Positions 41,513 through 50,213 of a stretch of 64,000 bases of DNA are shown piece after piece (the stretch's first letter is position 1; the number at the start of each line of letters is the position of its first letter). This DNA is from UBA10677 sp045654245 (lineage in GTDB: Bacteria > Bacillota > Clostridia > Christensenellales > Pumilibacteraceae), in NCBI GenBank assembly GCA_045654245.1, contig JAZOMX010000009.1:93227-157226 (forward strand). Direction: 5' to 3'. The notes under the pieces were generated by a model, which saw only the letters and a program-made list of their open reading frames with translations, had not been told where the DNA came from and did not search any database. The translations under genes were made by a program, and so were the position numbers.

Positions 41513-42883
41513 ATGAAGTTTTGGCAAGGCAAATTCAACGAAGGAATCGACGCTACGGTAGCGCAATATATTTCCACATTCTCGTTTGATAAACGCTTGT
41601 ATAAACACGATATTATGGGCAGTATTGCTCATTGTACAATGCTAGGTAACCAAGGACTTATAGATGGTGAAGAGGTTGCTCAGTTACAAAAAGCGCTAAC
41701 TGGTATATTCTACGACATAACCGCCGGAAAGATTGTTCTTGAAAACGCTGGTAATATTTTTGACTTTCTAGATAAAGAAATTTGTGAGCGTGTAGGTTCA
41801 ATGGGAGAAAAAATCAATATCGGCAGATGCAAAACCGATAGAGCCGAACTCGCTATGCGTATGTACGTTTCGGAAACGATTGACGATATTTTATTCGCGC
41901 TTAAAACTTCGTGCCAAACGATAATTTCTCTTGCTGATAATAATCTTTCGACGGCAATACCCACCTTTATTCTTGGGGCTAAAGGACAACCGTCTTCACT
42001 TGCTCATATCATTATGAGTTATGCAGAACGATTCGTTCGCGATATCGAAAGACTTCTCTCCACCAAAGAACGCACTTTGGTTATGCCTCTATATAGTCAA
42101 TATGGAACTGGAACTCGACTTCCTATTGACAAGAAAAAAGTTGCTGAACTACTTAAATTTAAGACTATTTCCGCTAACACTTACGACGCAATCAGCGACA
42201 ATGATTATTCTGAAGAATTTTTAGCAAACTGTGCAATTGTGTTTAAACACCTAATTGCGATTTGCAACGAAATTATTAAATGGACGGATAAAGAATTCGG
42301 ATTTGCAAAGACGGACGGTAATTTCAACGTAGACTCCCCCATCGTTCCTCAAACGGATATTCAATCCGTACTACAAGCGATTAAATCAAAGGCAAAAAAA
42401 GGACTCACGCTCGCTACTTCCTCAATGTATAATACGGATTCAACCTTTAGCCGTGGCGCTTATGAAACGATTGAAACCGTATTCGAAGTTGAATCCATTA
42501 TTAAAAATTGCTTGAATATGTTTGCAACAATTCTACCCTCTTTCACTTTTGATGAACAAGCAATGCTCAAACAAGTCAACGCAGGTTTTACTACCGCTTA
42601 CGACTGTGTCGAATATTTGATTTCAAAAGGTGTAACAGAATCTGACGCCTATGCAATTACTGGAAAAATTTGCGAGTATTGTGTGGAAAATATGAAACGT
42701 CTTGACACAATAAATCTAGATACGTATAAGGAATTTAGTGACGTTTTTGAAAATGATATTCTTCTTAATATGCGTCCCAAAACTGCAATTAGACTTCGTA
42801 AACACGATGGCGAACCGAGTGACGTATCGGTTCGTGCAGAAATAAGAAATATGGTTAGAAAACTAAACAAACTTCTCCCCTAA
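41513..42883 (+). CDS. Argininosuccinate lyase homologue lacking catalytic residues
   Basis: 456 residues, the full length of ArgH, with a clearly homologous start (MKFWQGKFNEGID, SFDKRLYKHDIMGSIAH) and colinear body. All three signature regions are degenerate. The substrate segment TARSRND reads IGRCKTD (104-109). GYTHLQRAQP reads TFILGAKGQP (151-160), losing the Thr-His pair including the catalytic-base His. GSSxMPQKKN reads DSPIVPQTDI (274-283), losing the catalytic Ser, a Lys and the Asn. The frame is intact, so it is unlikely to be a fresh pseudogene. It is probably not an active lyase, but a repurposed superfamily member. No argG or other arginine gene is adjacent. It is a single gene with GGAG before its ATG and a terminator. 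Confidence 0.8.
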   Translation: MKFWQGKFNEGIDATVAQYISTFSFDKRLYKHDIMGSIAHCTMLGNQGLIDGEEVAQLQKALTGIFYDITAGKIVLENAGNIFDFLDKEICERVGSMGEKINIGRCKTDRAELAMRMYVSETIDDILFALKTSCQTIISLADNNLSTAIPTFILGAKGQPSSLAHIIMSYAERFVRDIERLLSTKERTLVMPLYSQYGTGTRLPIDKKKVAELLKFKTISANTYDAISDNDYSEEFLANCAIVFKHLIAICNEIIKWTDKEFGFAKTDGNFNVDSPIVPQTDIQSVLQAIKSKAKKGLTLATSSMYNTDSTFSRGAYETIETVFEVESIIKNCLNMFATILPSFTFDEQAMLKQVNAGFTTAYDCVEYLISKGVTESDAYAITGKICEYCVENMKRLDTINLDTYKEFSDVFENDILLNMRPKTAIRLRKHDGEPSDVSVRAEIRNMVRKLNKLLP

Positions 42884-42885
42884 AT

Positions 42886-42918
42886 AAAAAGAGCACTACG
42901 AAAAGTAGTGCTCTTTTT
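42886..42918. terminator. Bidirectional terminator between the ArgH-like gene and radC
   Basis: GAGCACTAC (42891-42899), five-base loop, GTAGTGCTC (42905-42913), flanked by A5 and T5. Confidence 0.88.
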
Positions 42919-42920
42919 AT

Positions 42921-43892
42921 TTAGAAAATCTCTTCAACGCTAGGCTCGTCCGCCGAAATAGGTTCGTCGAAGTCTCGTTTCATTATTTTGTCTTTATATT
43001 TATTATAAAAATCCACTTTCTTAACAACTTCGAAATCATAACGAGCAAATTCGTGAGGAACAAAGATATACTCTTCAAGATTCAAAATAAAGTTTCTTCT
43101 CGTTTCTTTATCGTCTTTGAATTGCTTTTCCATATGCTCTTCAAAATCAGAAGTCATTTGTTGAATTATTCCATTATTACTAAAACTAAAGTATCCAGTA
43201 TGTGTGAAAATAATGTGGTCTAGAAGTTTAATCTCCATATTTGCCAAAGCATCGAAAATTTGTCGAGTTAGCATAATATCATCAGGAGACGGCGACATAG
43301 CGCCACTAGGATGGTTGTGAGCAATTATTACGTTAGCCGCACCTTCTCTAGTAGCCTTTAGTAGTACGTCACTAGTATAAATTTCAATATCTGCAGGCTG
43401 ATATCCAACTATTTGGAACTTTTTAATAAGTTTATGATTGACGTCAAGTAATGCAATAACGAAACACTCAGTTTTACGAGCAAAGAAGAACGAATGCATT
43501 TCGTTCATACATTGTTCTATTTTACTCAATTTGCGTGCGTCAACAGCGTTAACTACCGCACTCATCGCTCTGCGAGCAATAGGTAATTGCGTAGCGATAA
43601 GGTATGCCGCATTTTCAGTCATATTCTTGATTTGCATTAACTCTTTAGGTGTAGCAAAGAATACACTATCAAGCGAACCAAAAGTATCAATAAGTTCGTG
43701 AGCAATACCGTTCGTGTCTTTGCGCGGAATTACGAACGAAAGCATAAGTTCAAGTAATTCGTGGTCGTGCATCGTCTCGAGTTCGGGGTCACGGTCAACT
43801 TTTTCCTTTAATCTTTTACGGTGTCCAGCGTGCGGATTATACGCTTTTTGATTTTTATTAATTATTTTTTCCACTTTAGTATCCTTAATCAT
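42921..43892 (-). CDS. radC: RadC/YsxA-family JAB domain protein
   Basis: 323 residues. The N-terminal helix-hairpin-helix-like part begins AGHRKRLKEKVDRDPELETM, and the JAMM metal site is AHNHPSGAMSPSPDD near 191-205. About 85 extra residues after the JAB domain (from QQMTSDFEEHM) are not usual. The family was named for DNA repair, but the activity is unproven. Its ATG overlaps proA by 4 bases. Confidence 0.88.
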   Translation of the reverse strand: MIKDTKVEKIINKNQKAYNPHAGHRKRLKEKVDRDPELETMHDHELLELMLSFVIPRKDTNGIAHELIDTFGSLDSVFFATPKELMQIKNMTENAAYLIATQLPIARRAMSAVVNAVDARKLSKIEQCMNEMHSFFFARKTECFVIALLDVNHKLIKKFQIVGYQPADIEIYTSDVLLKATREGAANVIIAHNHPSGAMSPSPDDIMLTRQIFDALANMEIKLLDHIIFTHTGYFSFSNNGIIQQMTSDFEEHMEKQFKDDKETRRNFILNLEEYIFVPHEFARYDFEVVKKVDFYNKYKDKIMKRDFDEPISADEPSVEEIF

Positions 43893-45127
43893 TTTCTAGT
43901 TTGTCCATTTCCAACAATACAGTATTTTGTTGATGTAAGTTCTCTTAATCCAAGAGGACCTCTTGCGTGTAATTTTTGGGTAGAAATTCCCATTTCTGCG
44001 CCAAGTCCAAACTCAAATCCATCCGTAAATGCGGTAGAAACGTTATGGTAAACCGCAGCACTATCAACGAATCTAAAAAATGCCTCTTCAGCGGAAACGC
44101 AATTAGAAATAATCGTTTCACTATGTTTAGAACCGTATTTGTTTATATGCGCTATTGCCTCTTGAAAATCCTTTACTACCTTGCAAGAAATTTTTAAGGC
44201 TAAATACTCAGCATAAAAATCCTCTTCCGTAGCAAGATTGCACGGGAAAAGTTTAACTGTTCTTTCACAACCAAATATTTCTACTCCGCTGTCTCTTAGT
44301 GCGCCTAAAACTACAGGGATTGCTTTATCGGCAATTTTTTCATCAACCAAAATACTTTCAGTTGCATTACAAACGCTAGGACGACGCAATTTGCCATTTA
44401 AGATTAGCGTTTTAGCCATTTCGATATCAGCGGTTTCGTGAATATAGGCGTGACAGTTACCAGTTCCAGTCTCAATTACGGGTACGGTTGAATTAGTTGC
44501 AACCGCATTTATAAGTTTCGCCGAACCTCTGGGAATAAGTACGTCAACTAGCCCTCTTGCCGTCATAAGTTGATGCGAACTTTCGTGCGATAAATCCTCA
44601 ATTAATTGAATAAAATCAGGATTATATCCCTCGTTTGATATCGTTTCCTTAATAATCCTAACGAGCGCTTTGTTTGAATTTATTGCATCACGGCTACCAC
44701 GCAAAACGACTGCATTACTTGTTTTAAGACATAATCCCACGGCATCTACCGTAACGTTAGGGCGTGCCTCGTAAATTATTCCGATTACGCCAAGCGGAAC
44801 TCTAACTTTTTTAAGATGCAAGCCAGCATAATTATCCCACTCGTCAACGACTTCGCCAATCGGGTCAGGAAGTTCAACGAGTTTATCAAGACCAACACTC
44901 ATACCCTCAATTCGTTCTTTTGTGAGCATAAGTCTATCTAGAATATGCTTAGGTTTATCGGCGTTCGCCTCTAAATCAAGTAGATTCGCCTCTAAGATTT
45001 CTTCATAGCGAACTCTTATATCGCTAGAAATTTTACATAGCAAACTATTCTTTTCTTCAGTAGAAAGCGAACATAATTGCGGTGCACAATCTTTGGCAAG
45101 TATGCAATTTTCGATTACCGTAATCAA
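43889..45127 (-). CDS. proA: Gamma-glutamyl phosphate reductase
   Basis: 412 residues, NADPH-dependent second step of proline synthesis. Features are LGVIGIIYEARPNVTVDA, VVLRGSRDAINSN, the catalytic Cys in RRPSVCNATESILVDE and a C-terminal segment ending LHARGPLGLRELTSTKY. The start codon is TTG at 45125-45127, directly after the yebC stop, with GAGGAAG from the end of yebC serving as ribosome site. ProB, which makes its substrate, is not adjacent, which is unusual for Firmicutes. Confidence 0.94.
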   Translation of the reverse strand: MITVIENCILAKDCAPQLCSLSTEEKNSLLCKISSDIRVRYEEILEANLLDLEANADKPKHILDRLMLTKERIEGMSVGLDKLVELPDPIGEVVDEWDNYAGLHLKKVRVPLGVIGIIYEARPNVTVDAVGLCLKTSNAVVLRGSRDAINSNKALVRIIKETISNEGYNPDFIQLIEDLSHESSHQLMTARGLVDVLIPRGSAKLINAVATNSTVPVIETGTGNCHAYIHETADIEMAKTLILNGKLRRPSVCNATESILVDEKIADKAIPVVLGALRDSGVEIFGCERTVKLFPCNLATEEDFYAEYLALKISCKVVKDFQEAIAHINKYGSKHSETIISNCVSAEEAFFRFVDSAAVYHNVSTAFTDGFEFGLGAEMGISTQKLHARGPLGLRELTSTKYCIVGNGQTRK

Positions 45128-45874
45128 TTATTCTTCCTCTTCCTCGTCGGGGAGGTCAGCATTATGGTAAACGTTCTGTACGTCGTCGTTTTCGTCAAAC
45201 ATATCAATCATTTTGAGGAATTTTTCGAGCGCAGTACCATCAAGATTTACCATCATAGAGGGAATTCTATCGATTTGGCTAGATGCAAAATCATAACCTT
45301 GCGATTTGAGGTTGTCACATACGGAAATAAAATCTTCAGGCGTAGTTAAAATCTCGTAAGCGCCGTCTTCTTCAACGTTAAAGTCTTCGGCACCTGCGTC
45401 TAATGCAGCCATCATAACTTCATCGTCGTCCATACCTGCTTTTTTCTCAATGAGAATAACGCCTTTAGACTCGAACAAGTATGATACGCATCCGTTAGTT
45501 CCCATCGAACCACCGAATTTATCAAAAATGTGTCTTACGTCTCCAGCCGTTCTATTCTTATTATCGGTAAGAGTTTCAACGATAACGGCAACACCGTTCG
45601 TACCATATCCTTCGTAAACAACGGACTCGTAGTTAATGCTACCAAGTTCTCCGCTTGCTTTTTTGATGCTACGATTGATGTTATCGTTAGGCATATTAGC
45701 AGCCTTGGCTTTTGCTATTACGCTACGGAGCGCCGAGTTGTTATCGGGGTCCGCGCCACCAGCCTTTACCGCAACGGCAATTTCTCTGCCTATCTTGGTG
45801 AATACAGCCGAACGAGCCGCATCAGTCTTACCTTTTGCTCTTTTAATAGTTGACCATTTACTATGTCCTGACAT
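45128..45874 (-). CDS. yebC: YebC/TACO1-family protein
   Basis: 248 residues: SGHSKWSTIKRAKGKTDAAR start, GGADPDNNSALRSVIAKAK, VVYEGYGTNGVAVIVE and LFESKGVILIEKK, ending in a Glu-run tail (PDEEEEE). YebC proteins were long listed as transcription regulators. Recent work assigns Firmicutes members to relieving ribosome stalling at proline stretches, which would suit the abutting proA; that link is inference. Confidence 0.92.
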   Translation of the reverse strand: MSGHSKWSTIKRAKGKTDAARSAVFTKIGREIAVAVKAGGADPDNNSALRSVIAKAKAANMPNDNINRSIKKASGELGSINYESVVYEGYGTNGVAVIVETLTDNKNRTAGDVRHIFDKFGGSMGTNGCVSYLFESKGVILIEKKAGMDDDEVMMAALDAGAEDFNVEEDGAYEILTTPEDFISVCDNLKSQGYDFASSQIDRIPSMMVNLDGTALEKFLKMIDMFDENDDVQNVYHNADLPDEEEEE

Positions 45875-45903
45875 AATTTTCTCCTAAAAATCTATATACG
45901 TAT

Positions 45904-46653
45904 TTATTTTTTTAAACCAAATGAAAACATATACATTAGTATTGATGCTGAAACACCTGCATTTAACGACTCGCCTGCTAGCATAGGTAACGATATAGTT
46001 TTGTCTGCTACGCTAAATACTTCGTTACTAATTCCGTTTGCCTCGTTACCGATTGCGATACAAATCTTATCAAATTTATCGTTCAATGAAAAAACGTTTT
46101 CTCCATCCATATCCGCACAAAGAAGTTTGTATCCGTGTTCTTTTATCGTTGAAACCGTGGCTAAATTTGCCTCAAACAAGCGGACTCGACTTACTGCCGA
46201 CATTGCACTTCTTACGACTTTGGGATTAAACGCATCTACGCAATCGTAACAATATATATCGTTAAAACCACTAGCAAGCGCCGTCCGTATAATCGTACCC
46301 ATATTTCCAGGGTCACGCACTCTGTCTAGAAACAAAGCCTTGTCGCATTTATAATCGGCATTATCCTCTCTTTTTTCAGCGCGACAAATTACGCCTTGAG
46401 AAGATACGGTATCCGAAATCTTTGAAAAGACTTTATCGCTACAAACTATACTTTCGTAAGAAACGAATTCTTCGCCAAATTTTTCGAACGCCGACTCGGA
46501 AAACAAGAGTTTGGGATTTTGAACGAATCTAACGCTATCTTTAACGCTACGATAGCCTTCGATTAAGTACGCCTTCTCCTCGTCTCTAAATTTTTTATCC
46601 TTTAAACGAGAAAATGATTTTATAGTATTGTTTTCAATAGAAGTTATTACCAT
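45904..46653 (-). CDS. SpoU/TrmH-family RNA 2'-O-methyltransferase
   Basis: 249 residues. The N-terminal substrate-binding part (IENNTIKSFSRLKDKKFRDE) is followed by the knotted SPOUT domain: motif 1 FLDRVRDPGNMGTIIRTALA, motif 2 IAIGNEANGISNEVF and motif 3 LPMLAGESLNAGVSASILMY. It probably methylates 23S rRNA; the target nucleotide is not predictable. It is 29 bases upstream of yebC and likely starts the yebC-proA-radC transcript. Its position next to pheST/rplT in other Firmicutes is only loosely kept here. Confidence 0.9.
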   Translation of the reverse strand: MVITSIENNTIKSFSRLKDKKFRDEEKAYLIEGYRSVKDSVRFVQNPKLLFSESAFEKFGEEFVSYESIVCSDKVFSKISDTVSSQGVICRAEKREDNADYKCDKALFLDRVRDPGNMGTIIRTALASGFNDIYCYDCVDAFNPKVVRSAMSAVSRVRLFEANLATVSTIKEHGYKLLCADMDGENVFSLNDKFDKICIAIGNEANGISNEVFSVADKTISLPMLAGESLNAGVSASILMYMFSFGLKK

Positions 46654-46655
46654 AC

Positions 46656-46690
46656 AAAAATAGAGAAAGCACCTTATTTAAGGTGCTTTC
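46656..46690 (-). terminator. Terminator of the infC-rpmI-rplT operon
   Basis: Minus strand: GAAAGCACCTTA and TAAGGTGCTTTC form a perfect 12-bp stem (46665-46690), followed by TCTATTTTTG. Confidence 0.88.
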
Positions 46691-46701
46691 AAGCCGTAGC
46701 A

Positions 46702-47058
46702 TTATTTTGCAATAGCCTTGGATGCAGTTTCTGCAAGCGCCTTAAATGCGTTCGCATCGTTTACAGCGATATCTGCAAGAACTTTTCTGTTAAGCGTAAT
46801 GCCTGCAGTCTTCAAGCCGTACATAAACTTCGAATAAGACATACCATTTTGTCTTGCCGCAGCGTTGATACGAGCAATCCAAAGTTTTCTGAAATCTCTC
46901 TTCTTTCTTCTTCTGCCTACGAAAGCATACATTAAAGATTTCATTACCGCTTCGCGAGCGATACGGTAAGAACGAGATTTAGAACCAAAGTAACCTTTGG
47001 CAAGTTTCATTATTTTGCGACGCTTCTTAACTGCGTTAACTGCTCTTTTAATTCTCAT
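46702..47058 (-). CDS. rplT: 50S ribosomal protein L20
   Basis: 118 residues: MRIKRAVNAVKKRRKIMK, AKGYFGSKSRSYRIAREAV, FVGRRRKKRDFRKLWIARIN. L20 is an early 50S assembly protein and, in Firmicutes, represses its own operon by binding the leader before infC. It is last of infC-rpmI-rplT, 15 bases after rpmI. Confidence 0.97.
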   Translation of the reverse strand: MRIKRAVNAVKKRRKIMKLAKGYFGSKSRSYRIAREAVMKSLMYAFVGRRRKKRDFRKLWIARINAAARQNGMSYSKFMYGLKTAGITLNRKVLADIAVNDANAFKALAETASKAIAK

Positions 47059-47073
47059 AGTTGTGCCCTCCCA

Positions 47074-47271
47074 TTATTTCTGAATCATTACTTTTAAGGT
47101 CGAAGCCTGTTTCTCCGAACCCATATATGCGCCCTGACGAAGGCCCATCTTTCTCTTGCTGGACTTCTTAGTAAGAATATGGTTCTTACCCTGTTGAGCA
47201 CGCTTAATTTTTCCAGATGCTGTGGTGCGGAAACGCTTTTTTGCTCCGCTGTGACTTTTCATTTTTGGCAT
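47074..47271 (-). CDS. rpmI: 50S ribosomal protein L35
   Basis: 65 residues: MPKMKSHSGAKKRFRTTASG, KIKRAQQGKNHILTKKSSKR and a C-terminal VMIQK. It is a small, very basic 50S protein encoded between infC and rplT, the usual order in bacteria, and shares their leader control. Confidence 0.97.
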   Translation of the reverse strand: MPKMKSHSGAKKRFRTTASGKIKRAQQGKNHILTKKSSKRKMGLRQGAYMGSEKQASTLKVMIQK

Positions 47272-47297
47272 TTTATATACCCTCCGTAAAATTGTTA

Positions 47298-47810
47298 TTA
47301 TTTTTTAGGTGCGAGAATCATTAGGATATTACGTCCCTCTGTCATCGGCTTTTTGTCAAACACGCAAGCGTCTTGCACAAGCGTATAAAACTCGTTCATT
47401 ACTTCAACACCAAGCGTAGCGTGTGCTTGCTGTCTTCCTCTCATTCGGATAGAAACCTTAACCTTATCTCCGCCTTTTAGGAACTTTAGGCATTGTTTTG
47501 CTTTCGTTTCAAGGTCGTGAGTTTCAATAGTCATAGACAACCAGATTTCTTTAAGTTCAGTTACTTTTTGATTTTTGCGCGCGTCTTTCTCGCGTTTTGC
47601 AGCGTCAAACTTAAACTTACCATAATCCATAATCTTACAAACGGGCGGAACGGCGCCAGGATTAATCTTAACGAGGTCAAGATTTTTTTCGTCTGCAATA
47701 CGGTTTGCCTCGGTAGCACTCATAATTCCAAGTTGCTGACCGTTTTCATCAATAACACGAATTTCCGCATCGGTAATTCTGTCATTAATTTCGATTTCCT
47801 TATTGATAAT
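47298..47810 (-). CDS. infC: Translation initiation factor IF-3, AUU start
   Basis: 170 residues. The N-domain reads INDRITDAEIRVIDENGQQL, and the C-domain includes LSMTIETHDLETKAKQCLKF and KVSIRMRGRQQAHATLGVE. IF-3 checks the start codon and keeps subunits apart. The frame has an ATG far upstream (47855), but that part is the leader hairpin. GGAGG lies exactly five bases before ATT at 47808-47810, which begins the conserved protein. AUU as the infC start is the known device for self-regulation by IF-3. Confidence 0.92.
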   Translation of the reverse strand: MINKEIEINDRITDAEIRVIDENGQQLGIMSATEANRIADEKNLDLVKINPGAVPPVCKIMDYGKFKFDAAKREKDARKNQKVTELKEIWLSMTIETHDLETKAKQCLKFLKGGDKVKVSIRMRGRQQAHATLGVEVMNEFYTLVQDACVFDKKPMTEGRNILMILAPKK

Positions 47811-47825
47811 CGTATCCTCCGAATA

Positions 47826-47936
47826 AAAATAAATTGAGTGGCGCAGATTTACCACTCAATTTAAAGTAAAATTACTAAATTACAGTGTTACACGACTTGG
47901 GCATCCCAGTCGGTGAGAATAAATCTACTTCCAACG
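47826..47936 (-). promoter_or_regulatory. L20-type leader with attenuator before infC
   Basis: Minus strand: a structured leader (pairings such as ACACG/CGTGT) is followed by an intrinsic terminator, AAATTGAGTGG (47852-47862) / CCACTCAATTT (47831-47841) with an ATTTTTATT tail, just before the infC ribosome site. This matches the plan of Firmicutes infC-rpmI-rplT leaders, where L20 promotes termination. Confidence 0.8.
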
Positions 47937-47942
47937 TGTAAT

Positions 47943-47971
47943 ATTATATACCTTTATATTAGAAATGTCAA
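47943..47971 (-). promoter_or_regulatory. Consensus promoter of infC-rpmI-rplT
   Basis: Minus strand: TTGACA (47966-47971), 17 bases, TATAAT (47943-47948), a perfect match just after the thrS stop codon. Confidence 0.88.
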
Positions 47972-47983
47972 CTAAAAATAAGG

Positions 47984-49921
47984 TTATTTTATAACTTTAT
48001 TATCGTTTTCGTACTTAATTTTGCTCACAAAGTCCTCAAAACTCATAGTTCCAAGGTCGCCTTCTTTGTGGCTACGAATAGAAACGACGTTATTTTCTAC
48101 GTCTTTATCGCCGATAATTAGCATATACGGGATTTTTTCTAGTTGCGCCTCTCTTATCTTATAGCCGATTTTCTCGTTTCTAAGGTCACTTTCCACCCTA
48201 AAGCCCATCTTATCAAGCATAAGTTCTAACTCCTTAGCCTTGTCAGCCGTTCTTTCGGTAAGCGCTAGAACGCGTACTTGGGTGGGGGAAAGCCAAAGCG
48301 GTAATGCACCAGCATATTTTTCCAAAAGAAGAGCCATAGTGCGCTCGTAACATCCCATAGAAGTACGGTGAATAATGTACGGGCGGGCCTTATTTCCGTT
48401 CTCGTCGATATAACTCATATCAAATCTTTCTGCTAGGAACATATCGATTTGTATCGTAATAAGGGTGTCTTCCTTGCCGTGAACGTTTTTAATTTGAATA
48501 TCGAGTTTAGGTCCATAGAACGCTGCCTCGCCGATACCCTCGGTGTAGTCAAGTCCGATATTATCCAAAATGCGTTTCATTTCGCCTTCAGCATATTCCC
48601 AAGCGTCAGGCTGATTAATAAATTTCTCGGTATTATTTGGGTCCCACTTGGAGAATCTATACGAAACGTCACCGTCAAGACCAAAACATTTAAGAGTATA
48701 CATCGCAAGGTCAAGACAACCCTTAAATTCTTGTTCAAGTTGCGACGGCATACAAATAAGGTGACCCTCGCTAATCGTAAACTGACGAACTCTAATTAGC
48801 CCGTGCATTTCTCCGCTGGACTCGTTTCTAAATAGCGTAGAAGTTTCGCCGTATCTAATAGGCAAATCACGGTAAGATTTGAGGCCGTTTTTATAAATCA
48901 TATACTGGAACGGGCAAGTCATAGGACGAAGTGCAAAAACCTCTTCGTCTTTTTCTTCGTCACCCATAACGAACATGCCGTCTTTATAATGGTCCCAGTG
49001 ACCGCTAATTTTATATAGGTCACTCTTTGCCATATAAGGAGTCTTAGTTAAAACGTAGCCTCTTCTTCTTTCCTCGTCCTCAATAAAGCGGTTAAGAGTT
49101 TGGAAAAGTCTAGCGCCTTTAGGCATAAGTAGTGGTAATCCTTGGCCGATATTTTCCTCAGTCATAAAGTAACCCAAATCTCTTCCGATTTTATTGTGGT
49201 CACGGAGTTTTGCCTCTTCAAGGGCTTTTAGGTATTCCTCTAATTCGGACTTCTTCTCGAAAGCAGTACCGTAAATTCGGGTGAGCATATTGTTTTTCTC
49301 GTCGCCCTTAAAGTAAGCGCCCGTAATTTGAGTTAACTTAAAGTTCTTGACTCTGCCAGTAGAGAAAAGGTGCGGTCCACGACAAAAATCGGTAAATTCA
49401 CCTTGGGTGTAAAAAGTAATCGTCTCGCCCTCGGGTAATTCTTCAATAAGTTGAACCTTATAATCCTCGCCACGCTCACGCATAAACGCTAGCGCCTCTT
49501 CTTTTGAGACTTCTCTTCTCTCAAAACGATAATCGGCCTTAACTATTGCAGTCATTTCTTTTTCGATTGCATCAAGGTCAGATACGGTAATCGGCTTAGA
49601 AAACTCGATATCGTAATAAAAACCTCTTTCAATTGCAGGGCCGATAGCAAATTTAGCGTCCTTATACAAGCGTTTTACCGCTTGCGCCATAATGTGCGCC
49701 GCACTGTGACGGAAAATCTCCATACCTTCTGCGTCGCGAGTAGTAAGAATTGAAAGCGTACAATCATTATCTAAAACGGTAGTCATATCAACTTTTTTAC
49801 CATCAACGACACAAGCAACGGACGCTCTTGCTAGTCCTTCGCTAATCGTTTTTGCTACGTCATAACAGGTTAAACCGTTTTCAACCTCTAGAATACTTCC
49901 GTCTTTAAGTGTAATTTTCAT
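47984..49921 (-). CDS. thrS: Threonyl-tRNA synthetase
   Basis: 645 residues. A TGS domain (MKITLKDGSILEVENG) leads into the editing domain with HSAAHIMAQAVKRLY and FCRGPHL. The class II core has RPMTCPFQYMIYKN, FRNESSGEMHGLIRVRQFT and RTSMGCYERTMALLLE, and an anticodon-binding C-terminus follows. The start is the ATG at 49919-49921 with GGAGG upstream; the frame is open to 49945. It is controlled by a T-box leader. The infC promoter lies directly downstream. Confidence 0.97.
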   Translation of the reverse strand: MKITLKDGSILEVENGLTCYDVAKTISEGLARASVACVVDGKKVDMTTVLDNDCTLSILTTRDAEGMEIFRHSAAHIMAQAVKRLYKDAKFAIGPAIERGFYYDIEFSKPITVSDLDAIEKEMTAIVKADYRFERREVSKEEALAFMRERGEDYKVQLIEELPEGETITFYTQGEFTDFCRGPHLFSTGRVKNFKLTQITGAYFKGDEKNNMLTRIYGTAFEKKSELEEYLKALEEAKLRDHNKIGRDLGYFMTEENIGQGLPLLMPKGARLFQTLNRFIEDEERRRGYVLTKTPYMAKSDLYKISGHWDHYKDGMFVMGDEEKDEEVFALRPMTCPFQYMIYKNGLKSYRDLPIRYGETSTLFRNESSGEMHGLIRVRQFTISEGHLICMPSQLEQEFKGCLDLAMYTLKCFGLDGDVSYRFSKWDPNNTEKFINQPDAWEYAEGEMKRILDNIGLDYTEGIGEAAFYGPKLDIQIKNVHGKEDTLITIQIDMFLAERFDMSYIDENGNKARPYIIHRTSMGCYERTMALLLEKYAGALPLWLSPTQVRVLALTERTADKAKELELMLDKMGFRVESDLRNEKIGYKIREAQLEKIPYMLIIGDKDVENNVVSIRSHKEGDLGTMSFEDFVSKIKYENDNKVIK

Positions 49922-49944
49922 ATATAATCCTCCATTTACTTGCA

Positions 49945-50173
49945 AAAATAAAAGTCCTTAAAGCCAAACTGACTTTAAGGACGAATTTCTTCGTGGTTCC
50001 ACCTTAATTTATTGCTAATGCAACCTCGTTAAATCTCGTTTTACGCCGAGAAAACGCGTTTCCTTATAAGGTGGTTTCGATTATTATCTTCCGTGCGCTA
50101 CTCACAGCCTAGGTACCGCTCTCTGAAACTTTGGATAATAACTACTTGTCCTCACAAATAGAAATTAAATTGT
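49945..50173 (-). promoter_or_regulatory. T-box leader (tRNA-Thr), controls thrS
   Basis: Minus strand: stem I with AGAGAG and GCTGTGAG parts, a likely ACC (Thr) specifier in GAAACCACC, the T-box core GGTGGAACCACG (49992-50003), then a terminator GTCCTTAAAG (49973-49982) / CTTTAAGGAC (49954-49963) with a TTTTATTTTTG tail. Confidence 0.92.
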
Positions 50174-50179
50174 ATATTG

Positions 50180-50208
50180 ATTATAAGATTAAAATCGAAT
50201 TTTGTCAA
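50180..50208 (-). promoter_or_regulatory. Consensus promoter of thrS
   Basis: Minus strand: TTGACA (50203-50208), 17 bases, TATAAT (50180-50185), just after the comF stop. Confidence 0.88.
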
Positions 50209-50213
50209 CGATT

